Shown piece by piece: positions 11,957 through 17,428 of a stretch of DNA of 17,470 bases. The DNA lies in contig JBDRFD010000095.1 of the NCBI GenBank assembly GCA_043819035.1, positions 1 to 17,470 of the forward strand, read 5' to 3'. This DNA comes from UBA2144 sp043819035 (GTDB lineage Bacteria > Patescibacteriota > Gracilibacteria > Peribacterales > Peribacteraceae). The position numbers were made by a program, and so were the translations under genes. The notes beneath the pieces are model-generated. The model was not told the DNA's origin and ran no database searches. It saw only the letters and a list, made by a program, of their open reading frames with translations. The number at the start of each line of letters is the position of its first letter. Positions within the stretch are counted from its first letter, which is position 1.

Positions 11957-12013
11957 TATAGTGTGGCTATGAAAGTTACCCTTATCCTCGCCCTTCGACG
12001 GGCTCAGGACGAG
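11957..12013 (+). pseudogene. Duplicated purE promoter and 5' end with a palindrome attached
   Basis: TATAGT (11957-11962) lies 6 nt before an ATG (11969) that opens a copy of the purE start. 11969-11990 matches 12048-12069 at 19 of 22 bases, all three differences at third codon positions, so both encode MKVTLIL. The copy then runs into CCTTCGACGGGCTCAGGACG (about 11992-12011), a member of the palindrome family seen at 11234 and 8138, and purE similarity ends. The spacing of 79 bp puts the copy out of frame with purE. Confidence 0.65.
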
Positions 12014-12047
12014 TCTCAGTTATTATTAATCCCTCCCAAATGCATTT

Positions 12048-12497
12048 ATGAAAGTAACTCTTATTCTCGGCTCTGAGTCCGACTCAGACCACGCCAAAAA
12101 GATCTCAGATGTACTCGCTGAATTTGATGTCCCCTCAGAAACTGTGGTTGCTTCTGCACACAAAGTTCCTGAGAAGGTTGTTGAAATAGTTAATAAGCTT
12201 AATGATGACCCACAACCTCAGGTTCTCATCACTATTGCAGGCATGAGCAACGGACTTGGCGGTGTAGTCGCCGGAAGCTCTGTACATCCTGTTATAACCT
12301 GCCCGCCGGCGCAAAGCCTGGAGGAATATCAGATTGATTTGAACTCAAGCCTGAGGATGCCCAGTGATGTTCCTGTGATGACGGTCTTGCATACAAAGAA
12401 TGCAGCGCTGAGTGCTGTGAGGATACTGGCTGTGGGTGATGTTGATCTGAAACAGAAAGTGCAACAGAGGATCGATGATGTGAAAAATAAGTATTGA
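12048..12497 (+). CDS. purE: AIR carboxylase, class II PurE
   Basis: Purine biosynthesis, carboxylation of aminoimidazole ribotide. The 149 aa start with the phosphate-binding GSESDSDHA, continue with SAHKVP, then AGMSNGLGGVVAGSSVHPVITCPPAQ and SSLRMPSDVPVMTVLHTKNAALSA. SAHK (not SAHR), the SNGLG motif and VITCPP match the CO2-using class II enzymes (as in animal PAICS) and not the N5-CAIR mutases with GAAHLPGM. This means purK should be unnecessary, and none is seen here. The upstream 79 bp include a duplicated 5' end with the better promoter, so how this copy is transcribed is unclear. No Shine-Dalgarno. Confidence 0.9.
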   Translation: MKVTLILGSESDSDHAKKISDVLAEFDVPSETVVASAHKVPEKVVEIVNKLNDDPQPQVLITIAGMSNGLGGVVAGSSVHPVITCPPAQSLEEYQIDLNSSLRMPSDVPVMTVLHTKNAALSAVRILAVGDVDLKQKVQQRIDDVKNKY

Positions 12498-12508
12498 TTG
12501 TTGAATGT

Positions 12509-12580
12509 CTGGATGGTTCGCAAGCGAAAACAAACTATGAGTCTCTTTAGAACCATCCAGCCATCCAGCCATCCAGCCAT
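12509..12580. repeat. CCATCCAG iterated hairpin after purE
   Basis: CTGGATGGTTC (12509-12519) is exactly inverted by GAACCATCCAG (12550-12560). The right arm continues as a tandem CCATCCAG array to about 12580. It separates purE from the UDG gene. Confidence 0.8.
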
Positions 12581-12596
12581 TTCCCAAGAAAATCAT

Positions 12597-13154
12597 ATGC
12601 AGATGACCATCCCAATTCTCCAAGATAAGCTCAAATCATGGCAAGGCTGCGAGCTGTGCAAGACCGCTAATCCCGTTCTTGGAGAAGGAAACCCAAAAGC
12701 AGAGATCATGTTCATTGGTGAAGCTCCGGGGCAAAAGGAGGATGAATTGGGTAGACCTTTTGTGGGACCTGCGGGGAAGTTTTTGGATGAACTGCTGGAA
12801 TCCATTGGACTCAAGCGCAGCGACGTTTACATTTCTAATGTCGTGAAGTACCGTCCTCCAGGGAATCGAGATCCTCTCCCTGAAGAAAAGGAGCAATGTA
12901 TGCCCTGGCTCAAGATGGAAATCGCCTTGATAAAACCGAAAGTGATTGTCCCGCTCGGTCGTCATGCCCTTCTACACTTCTTTACAAAACTCAGCATTAG
13001 CGTTTCTCATGGGAAAGCTCAGAAATTATCTGATGAAGTAACCGTGTTTCCTATCTATCATCCTGCTGCTGCGTTGCATAATGGAAACCTGAGGCAGGCG
13101 CTTTTTGATGACTTTAGAGCTTTGAAGGAATTCCTCGAAAAACAGGAAAAGTGA
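12597..13154 (+). CDS. Family 4 (Fe-S) uracil-DNA glycosylase
   Basis: Removes uracil from DNA in base-excision repair. I start at 12597 (MQMTIPILQ, 185 aa), because the longer frame from 12498 translates the CCATCCAG repeat. Motifs: C18-x2-C21, GEGNPKAEIMFIGEAPGQKEDELGRPFVGPAG (residues 29-60, active-site loop), SNVVKYRPPGNRDP (80-93), C101 in EKEQCMPWL and the late YHPAAAL motif. In Thermus UDGa the third cluster ligand is the Cys of VKCRPP, but here that position is Tyr85, leaving three cysteines. The TGA stop lies within the GAAAAGTGAAAAGG array. Confidence in the family is high, in an intact 4Fe-4S cluster low. Confidence 0.93.
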   Translation: MQMTIPILQDKLKSWQGCELCKTANPVLGEGNPKAEIMFIGEAPGQKEDELGRPFVGPAGKFLDELLESIGLKRSDVYISNVVKYRPPGNRDPLPEEKEQCMPWLKMEIALIKPKVIVPLGRHALLHFFTKLSISVSHGKAQKLSDEVTVFPIYHPAAALHNGNLRQALFDDFRALKEFLEKQEK

Positions 13155-13235
13155 AAAGGGTAAGTGGAAAAGTGAAAATGATTGATGCGTAATTACATTA
13201 CGTTTTCCACTTTCCCTTTACAGCTTTCACTTTTC
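13147..13235. repeat. GTGAAAAGG / CTTTCACTTTT iterated hairpin between UDG and the membrane gene
   Basis: Left arm 13147-13179 iterates AAAAGTGAAAAGGGTAAGTGG. Right arm 13203-13235 iterates TTTTCCACTTTCCC...CTTTCACTTTT. It contains the UDG stop codon and ends directly at the stop of the convergent gene (13236-13238). Confidence 0.8.
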
Positions 13236-13598
13236 TTAGTGATCCAGCGCCATCTCCACCAGAAGCACCACCACAAAAATCATCACCCCTATCCACCACG
13301 TAAGCATACTGAGCATGTGAAAGAGTGTGAGAGTGGAAACACCGATTCCAAGGAAAATCCCCTGCCTCAGCGAGATACTCATCAGCTTACCCATATCCCA
13401 CGTATGGACTGGCAATAGCTTCCAGATGCCGATGAACATGAGTGTACTGACAGTACTGACGCTTAAAAACAGGCTTAAAAGGAATGCCGTAACGGCCTGG
13501 TGCGGAGCTATGAGCGGACTGACTCGCAAGAGAACAACCAGAAGCGACGTTGTGGAGAGAAGAGCCGATAGGATTATTCCGAAGAGGAGACTATTCAT
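13236..13598 (-). CDS. Small membrane protein of unknown function, 120 aa
   Basis: Four hydrophobic segments in 120 residues, starting MNSLLFGIILSALL. A central WKLLPVHTWDMGKLMSISLRQGIFLGIGV segment carries the few polar residues. I set the start at 13598, because the longer frame to 13685 only translates the GGGGAAA repeat. It is convergent with the UDG gene and divergent from pheS. I recognise no named family. Confidence 0.7.
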   Translation of the reverse strand: MNSLLFGIILSALLSTTSLLVVLLRVSPLIAPHQAVTAFLLSLFLSVSTVSTLMFIGIWKLLPVHTWDMGKLMSISLRQGIFLGIGVSTLTLFHMLSMLTWWIGVMIFVVVLLVEMALDH

Positions 13599-13605
13599 AG
13601 AAACG

Positions 13606-13689
13606 GAAAACGGTAAGGGGAAAGTGGAAAACTCATTACTCCCACGTTCCTGCACGTTTTCCCCTTTCCCCTTTCCCTTTTCCACTTTT
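13606..13689. repeat. GGGGAAAGTGG / TTTCCCCTTTCCC iterated hairpin
   Basis: Left arm 13606-13632 and right arm 13657-13687 are complementary with slippage and share units with 1356-1449 and 13147-13235. This copy lies between two divergent gene starts, so the family is not limited to 3' ends. Confidence 0.8.
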
Positions 13690-13716
13690 ACTAATGATAT
13701 GTAGTATCATACCACT

Positions 13717-14748
13717 ATGCAGCAAAGCACAGCACCAGGACCCGAGGCATGGTCTGAGTTCAGTAAGAAGATACAGAAATCTTCCACACTCAAAGATCTT
13801 GAGGAGATCGAACAGGATCTCTTCGGACGCAAAAGCGGCGCTATGACACTGGCGATGAAGAAGCTTAAGGATCTCACTCCTGAAGAGCGCAGAGACAAAG
13901 CAAAGGAACTAAACGAACAGAAGCAGGCTCTGGTTGATCAGCTCGAAAAACTCAAAGATGAATTGATGTCTCCTGACGGCACGATGCTCGTTGAGAGTGA
14001 TTCCATTGATGTTACATTGGATTTGCCTAAAAAGGAACGAGGGCATTTGCATTTGATTCATGAATTCACGCGACAAGTGGAAGAGGTGTTTGGACGGATG
14101 GGATTTGATGTTGCACGCGGGCCCGAGATTGAGTCTGAAGATATGAACTTTAATCAGCTCAATATCCCCGATAATCATCCGGCACGCGACGCACAGGATA
14201 CGTTCTGGATTAAGTCCAGTAAGAAAGGAAAGGACAAGCTGGTTCTGCGGACACACACCTCTCCTGTACAGATCAGATACATGAGGGAAAATAAACCTCC
14301 TTTTCGCGCGATCTTCCCGGGAAAGGTTTACAGGAAGGATGCTGATGCCACACATTCTCCCATGTTCCATCAATTTGAGGGCCTAATGATCGGAGAGGAT
14401 GTGACACTTGCGAACATGAAAGCAGTGATGATCACTGCCATACGTGAACTCATAGATAAGCACGCAGAGTTCCGATTCCGCACAGGATTCTTCCCCTTTG
14501 TGGAACCGGGGCTGGAAGTGGATATGAAGTGGCAGGGAGATGATAAAACCAAAGAAGGAGAGTGGCTGGAGGTAGTCGGTTGCGGCATGGTGCATCCCAA
14601 TGTGCTTCGGAACTGTGATATTGATCCGGATAAGTGGCAGGGGTTTGCTTTTGGATTTGGAATCGACCGTATGGTGATGATCAAGCACCGGATTCCGAGT
14701 ATTAAATCGCTGTTTCCGGGGGACGTTAGATTCTTGAGGCAGTTTTAA
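13717..14748 (+). CDS. pheS: Phenylalanine-tRNA ligase alpha subunit
   Basis: Catalytic class II subunit that activates phenylalanine for tRNA-Phe, 343 aa (usual 330-350). The N-terminal coiled coil (about residues 20-85) is rich in charged heptads. The catalytic core has HPARDAQDTFW, motif 2 LRTHTSPVQIRYM with KVYRKDADATHSPMFHQFEGL, the GCGMVHPNVL strand and motif 3 GFAFGFGIDRMVM. TATCAT lies 6 nt before the ATG (leaderless). Unusually pheT does not follow: a hairpin and a convergent short ORF come next, so the beta subunit must be elsewhere. Confidence 0.97.
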   Translation: MQQSTAPGPEAWSEFSKKIQKSSTLKDLEEIEQDLFGRKSGAMTLAMKKLKDLTPEERRDKAKELNEQKQALVDQLEKLKDELMSPDGTMLVESDSIDVTLDLPKKERGHLHLIHEFTRQVEEVFGRMGFDVARGPEIESEDMNFNQLNIPDNHPARDAQDTFWIKSSKKGKDKLVLRTHTSPVQIRYMRENKPPFRAIFPGKVYRKDADATHSPMFHQFEGLMIGEDVTLANMKAVMITAIRELIDKHAEFRFRTGFFPFVEPGLEVDMKWQGDDKTKEGEWLEVVGCGMVHPNVLRNCDIDPDKWQGFAFGFGIDRMVMIKHRIPSIKSLFPGDVRFLRQF

Positions 14749-14758
14749 ATTGCCACCC

Positions 14759-14775
14759 GCTCCCCCGAGGGGAGC
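14759..14775. terminator. GC hairpin between pheS and the convergent 52-aa ORF
   Basis: GCTCCCC (14759-14765) pairs with GGGGAGC (14769-14775) with loop CGA, and outer CACCCGC/GCGGTG may extend it. No T-run follows on the plus strand. Confidence 0.45.
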
Positions 14776-14789
14776 AGGCAGCGGTGACC

Positions 14790-14948
14790 CTACCACAACC
14801 CTGCTGATTTGAACGTCGGCGGGTTGTCCTTTGTTTTCTTGAGAGGCGCAAGCCGCCTCTCTGCAACCATCCGCTTCTCTGAAGCTTTGAGTTCCGAGTA
14901 GTGCTTGACGGCCCCTCTCACCTTGTAATAGCAGTCTTCGGGTTTCAT
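14790..14948 (-). CDS. Hypothetical basic protein, 52 aa
   Basis: Read on the minus strand from ATG 14948 to TAG 14790. The protein starts MKPEDCYYKVRGAVKHYSEL, continues with a Lys/Arg-rich stretch (KASEKRMVAERRLAPLKKTK) and ends KSAGLW. It looks helical and basic with a balanced composition. TATAGT lies 4 nt and AGGAAGAAGG about 10 nt upstream of the ATG, so it may be read from a leaderless or a Shine-Dalgarno mRNA. No known family is recognised. It would be a small nucleic-acid or ribosome-associated protein if real. Confidence 0.55.
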   Translation of the reverse strand: MKPEDCYYKVRGAVKHYSELKASEKRMVAERRLAPLKKTKDNPPTFKSAGLW

Positions 14949-15014
14949 GAGTACTATACCTTCTTCCTAACAATAGGACATGTTGGTAAAATAGGGTAAT
15001 TGGAATTGTATCAT

Positions 15015-15512
15015 TTAAATTTTATTTGTCAATATTGATTGACATACATCAATCGCCTCTTTAGGCGCATTTACAATGGAAATACCTTCCCCTCCCAACC
15101 TCCGGAAAAACACCTTCCCCTCCTCATCATCCGCCAAAAGAATGACCTGTTTGCCTGCTTTGATAGCCAAAGCAATCTCTGAGGCTGTCCCCGCTTGCAT
15201 CCCACAGGCAATCACCACATCACTGGAGAGAACATTGATATTGTTCCGTGCACCACCCATTCCAGTCACAATGGGAATATCGACATACTCAGACATGCCA
15301 GAAAGATCAGGAGTATGCAGAACTCCAACGACTAATCCTCCTGCTTCCTGTGCACCTTTGCTGGCTGCATTCATCACTCCTTCCTTTCTCCCTCCCGTAA
15401 GAAGCACCCATCCCTCCTTTGCAATCAAAACCCCAAGTTCCTCTGCATTCTCAAGATCCTGAGAAGTCGGATTATCCCCTGGGCCCATGACACCTATGAT
15501 TGTTTTTCTCAT
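15015..15512 (-). CDS. TIGR00725 / LOG-like Rossmann protein
   Basis: 165 aa nucleotide-binding fold of the SLOG/LOG superfamily. Motifs: GVMGPGDNPT near the N-terminus, LLTGGRKEGVMNAASKGAQEAGG (about residues 38-60), TGMGGARNNINVLSSDVVIACGMQAGTASEIALAIKAGKQVILL (about 83-126). The GGARN and AGTASE blocks correspond to the phosphate-binding motifs of lysine-decarboxylase-like proteins, here with AGT in place of GGT. Substrate unknown. The start overlaps the pyrE stop by ATGA, so the genes are translationally coupled and a nucleotide-related role is plausible. Confidence 0.88.
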   Translation of the reverse strand: MRKTIIGVMGPGDNPTSQDLENAEELGVLIAKEGWVLLTGGRKEGVMNAASKGAQEAGGLVVGVLHTPDLSGMSEYVDIPIVTGMGGARNNINVLSSDVVIACGMQAGTASEIALAIKAGKQVILLADDEEGKVFFRRLGGEGISIVNAPKEAIDVCQSILTNKI

Positions 15513-16159
15513 GAGGAAACGGAGGCATTGGCGTGCCAGTTCTGCGGATCTCGTGCGAAATCGGAGGCAATTCCTACATCATCTGCCGTTAGCCTCCCCT
15601 GCTCAACCGCAACCTGAAAGAGTGTGGTAAGTGTACAGAGTGGATGTAACTTAACTCCGTACTTCTGTGCATTTTCTAATGATGATGGAAATTCGTGCGT
15701 ATAAATCGCAACAACATCAGTGACCCTCGCATCTCCCTCTTCCCGCAGAGCTTCCACGCTTACCATCGCACTTCCTGCTGTAGAGAACATGTCTTCCACC
15801 AACACAACATCTTTGCTCTTTGGTAAGTCTCCTTCTATCAATTGGTTGGTTCCATGCCCCTTTGCCTTGGTACGCACATACACAAACGGAAGATCCAATC
15901 TATCTGCAACAAGTGCAGCCCATCCAATAGCTGCAGTTGCAGTCCCTGCAATCACATCCGGTTCTATGTGTAGATTACGTATCCTTTGTACAAGCGCGTC
16001 CACGACAAAGTTGCGTGCATCCGGATGGCTATACATCATCCGCGTATCACAATAGATGGGTGACTTGATGCCACTCGTAAGTGTGAATGGTGGATCAATC
16101 GAAAGTTTCACTGCTCCGATATTGATGAGCAGCTCTGCGATGCGTTTACCGTTGGGCAT
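15509..16159 (-). CDS. pyrE: Orotate phosphoribosyltransferase
   Basis: Pyrimidine biosynthesis, orotate plus PRPP to OMP. I start at 16159 (MPNGKRIAELLINIGAVKL, 216 aa), because the longer frame adds no conserved sequence. Motifs: FTLTSGIKSPIYCDTR (residues 25-40), AGTATAAIGWAA, the flexible loop VYVRTKAKGHGTNQLIEG (93-110) with the catalytic Lys/His region, and the PRPP loop VVLVEDMFSTAGSA (118-131). The latter has MFSTAGS where most enzymes have VxTTGGS. It ends in ATGA overlap with the TIGR00725-type gene. Confidence 0.95.
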   Translation of the reverse strand: MPNGKRIAELLINIGAVKLSIDPPFTLTSGIKSPIYCDTRMMYSHPDARNFVVDALVQRIRNLHIEPDVIAGTATAAIGWAALVADRLDLPFVYVRTKAKGHGTNQLIEGDLPKSKDVVLVEDMFSTAGSAMVSVEALREEGDARVTDVVAIYTHEFPSSLENAQKYGVKLHPLCTLTTLFQVAVEQGRLTADDVGIASDFARDPQNWHANASVSS

Positions 16160-16256
16160 ATTGTGAGGGGTTAACTTGCAGTCTGTAGGTGATGCTAATT
16201 TGCAAAATCCTACTGGCCACAAGCTACCAGCTTTAGGCCTCCCACCGCAATCCAAA

Positions 16257-16328
16257 TTTAGCGCAGTAGGTAGTAGCGCAGTAGAAAAACACGTAGCCTG
16301 TACTGCGCTACTGCGCTACTGCGCTAAA
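16257..16328. repeat. TAGCGCAG iterated hairpin
   Basis: TTTAGCGCAGTAGGTAGTAGCGCAGTAG (from 16257) is the near-complement of CTGCGCTACTGCGCTACTGCGCTAAA (16303-16328). The inner unit is TAGCGCAG. On the minus strand it follows the 25-aa ORF and precedes pyrE, so it may terminate the small transcript. Confidence 0.85.
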
Positions 16329-16349
16329 CTTCAGAAATAACAACCACTA

Positions 16350-16427
16350 CTACTGAGGCTCCACCGGAGGCCTAACTTCCGTGGGTAATGCCGGAGGAAC
16401 TATTTCGATTGGTATATTTGCTGCCAT
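16350..16427 (-). CDS. Leaderless 25-aa proline-rich ORF
   Basis: On the minus strand a promoter with perfect TATAAT sits 6 nt before an ATG (16427). The frame encodes 25 residues, MAANIPIEIVPPAL... with six prolines and no charged cluster, ending in two adjacent TAG codons (16352-16350 and 16349-16347). It matches the leaderless layout of other genes here. The mRNA would run into the TAGCGCAG hairpin. It could be a microprotein or just a short leader. No homologue comes to mind. Confidence 0.45.
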   Translation of the reverse strand: MAANIPIEIVPPALPTEVRPPVEPQ

Positions 16428-16433
16428 ACTTAT

Positions 16434-16461
16434 ATTATACTACTTTTTGGATTTTAATCAA
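16434..16461 (-). promoter_or_regulatory. Promoter of the 25-aa ORF
   Basis: Minus-strand TTGATT (16461-16456), a 16-bp spacer and TATAAT (16439-16434). This is one of the best promoter matches in the window. Confidence 0.6.
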
Positions 16462-16493
16462 TCGCCTGAATACCCCTTTATGTAGCAATAAAA

Positions 16494-16502
16494 TGGTATC
16501 CT
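16494..16502 (+). promoter_or_regulatory. Extended -10 of rsmG
   Basis: TGGTATCCT (16494-16502) fits a TGn extended -10 box, and the rsmG ATG begins 6 nt later, again leaderless. Confidence 0.45.
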
Positions 16503-16508
16503 AAGCCC

Positions 16509-17387
16509 ATGATTCCAGAAGGATACGAAGATAGGCTGAGGCAGCTAAATGCTGTATTTTTAGAGGAAAACGCAAAGCTGAACCTTTCGGCATTCCGAAC
16601 CAAGGAATTAAGTTGGGTGGGTAATGTGATGGACTCATTGGCGGTGTTGGATACTCAGCTTATTAACATGTTTTCTGCTCCCTCCTCAGAGAATACCTCC
16701 ATCCCCTCCACCTTCGCCCTCCGGGCTACGGCGGACGGGCGGCCCCTTCCTCCACAGGAGGAAGGGGGGAATAAGGAAGATGACTGTTTAGAAAAAGAAA
16801 AATGGGAAAAGGACCCTGTGCCTTCAAATATTCGTTTTTATGCTCGTGAAATGCGCAAAGATCCGACTGAAGCAGAAAATCTCCTTTGGAAACATATTCG
16901 TTATGACCAACTTGGAGTTCGTTTTAGAAGGCAGTACTACATGGATGGTTGCATTTTTGATTTTTATTGTCCTGCTTTGCGATTAGCAATAGAACTCGAT
17001 GGCAAAATTCATGAAGAGAGAGTGCAAAAGAAAAATGATGTAGAACGAGATGATCATTTTTTGCATGAACGACAAATAACTACTCTTAGGTTAAGTAATG
17101 AAAATGTCATCCGTCACACTGAAAATGCCCTCAAAACGATTAGTAAACACACTCAACAGAGCTCCCCTCCTCCCGTGGAGGAGGGGTCGGGGGTGGAGGC
17201 CGTTTCGGAGGAGGGGTTAGGAGTAGAGAAATGCTCCATTCTCGACCTCGGCACCGGCGGCGGCTTCCCTCTCCTTCCACTAGCAATCTGCCTTCCACAA
17301 TGCCAACTCACAGGAGTTGATGCAACTCAGAGTCTTGTCTCACGCAAAATGATCATGAAACAGCATCCGGTTTCTCACGCAAAATGA
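16509..17387 (+). CDS. rsmG: RsmG (16S rRNA G527 methyltransferase) split by an in-frame DUF559 domain, 3' end broken
   Basis: The single 292-codon frame has three parts. Residues 1-55 are the RsmG N-terminus (LNAVFLEENAKLNLSAFRTKE, then GNVMDSLAVLD). Residues about 107-212 are a complete DUF559 domain of the Vsr/restriction-endonuclease-like fold (YAREMRKDPTEAENLLWKHI, FRRQYYMDGCIFDFYCP, LAIELDGKIHEE, ITTLRLSNENVI). Residues 243-276 resume RsmG at its SAM-binding motif, ILDLGTGGGFPLLPLAI...LTGVDATQ. The linkers (56-106, 213-241) translate GC-rich inverted repeats. RsmG should continue for about 100 more residues, but a tandem duplication shifts the frame and TGA follows at 17385-17387. All three frames are closed before the window end. 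As it stands the methyltransferase is probably non-functional, unless the 3' break is an assembly error. Confidence 0.85.
   Translation: MIPEGYEDRLRQLNAVFLEENAKLNLSAFRTKELSWVGNVMDSLAVLDTQLINMFSAPSSENTSIPSTFALRATADGRPLPPQEEGGNKEDDCLEKEKWEKDPVPSNIRFYAREMRKDPTEAENLLWKHIRYDQLGVRFRRQYYMDGCIFDFYCPALRLAIELDGKIHEERVQKKNDVERDDHFLHERQITTLRLSNENVIRHTENALKTISKHTQQSSPPPVEEGSGVEAVSEEGLGVEKCSILDLGTGGGFPLLPLAICLPQCQLTGVDATQSLVSRKMIMKQHPVSHAK
16676..17231 (+). mobile_element. DUF559 element with inverted-repeat ends inside rsmG
   Basis: The left flank has CTCCATCCCCTCCACC and a hairpin with arms CCCCTTCCTCC (16743-16753) and GGAGGAAGGGG (16757-16767). The right flank has CCCCTCCTCC CGT GGAGGAGGGG (17164-17186) followed by TCGGGGGTGGAGG. 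The right flank inverted resembles the left flank, so the ends are imperfect terminal inverted repeats of about 45 bp tipped with palindromes. The AT-richer DUF559 coding part lies between. AACAGAGCTCCCCTC at 17155-17169 is shared with the 237-bp element at 8651-8887. Confidence 0.65.
16707..16736. repeat. TCCACCTTCG...TACGGCGGAC hairpin within the left end of the DUF559 element
   Basis: TCCACCTTCGCCC TCC GGGCTACGGCGGA forms a hairpin. Its ends match, on the opposite strand, the cassette at 6282-6326 (TCCACCTTCG and CTACGGCGGAC shared), which has a different middle. It interrupts the left terminal repeat and is absent from the right one. Confidence 0.65.
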
Positions 17388-17395
17388 TCATGAAA
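17338..17395. repeat. 23-bp direct repeat, period 35, that breaks the rsmG frame
   Basis: TCTCACGCAAAATGATCATG plus AAA occurs at 17338-17360 and 17373-17395. The period of 35 is not a multiple of three, so the second copy is read in another frame and supplies the TGA. It lies within 100 bp of the window end. Confidence 0.8.
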
Positions 17396-17400
17396 TGAGC

Positions 17401-17428
17401 CATAGGGACACATACTTCGTTCCCTATG
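17401..17428. repeat. CATAGGGA/TCCCTATG hairpin near the window end
   Basis: A perfect 8-bp stem with a 12-nt loop. It has no T-run and no clear role. The remaining bases 17429-17470 show nothing recognisable. Confidence 0.5.

Noticed and set aside
12498..12596. 33-residue N-terminal extension of the UDG
   Set aside because: It translates the CCATCCAG array (SSHPAIS). The conserved protein starts at 12597.
16160..16255. 32-residue N-terminal extension of PyrE
   Set aside because: It lies upstream of the conserved start and shows no conserved residues. The MPNGKRIAELL start gives the usual length.
16676..17237. TGCTCC on both sides of the DUF559 insert as a target-site duplication
   Set aside because: Six bases can match by chance, and removing one copy plus the insert (556 bp) would shift the rsmG frame. 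It therefore does not restore the parental gene.
16509..17387. Intein in RsmG
   Set aside because: There are no Hint-domain blocks, no N-terminal Cys/Ser with a C-terminal HN-Cys/Ser junction, and the insert is only a DUF559 domain with repeat-coded linkers.
17338..17395. Start of a CRISPR array
   Set aside because: There are only two copies with a 12-nt gap, far shorter than a spacer, and no further repeat.
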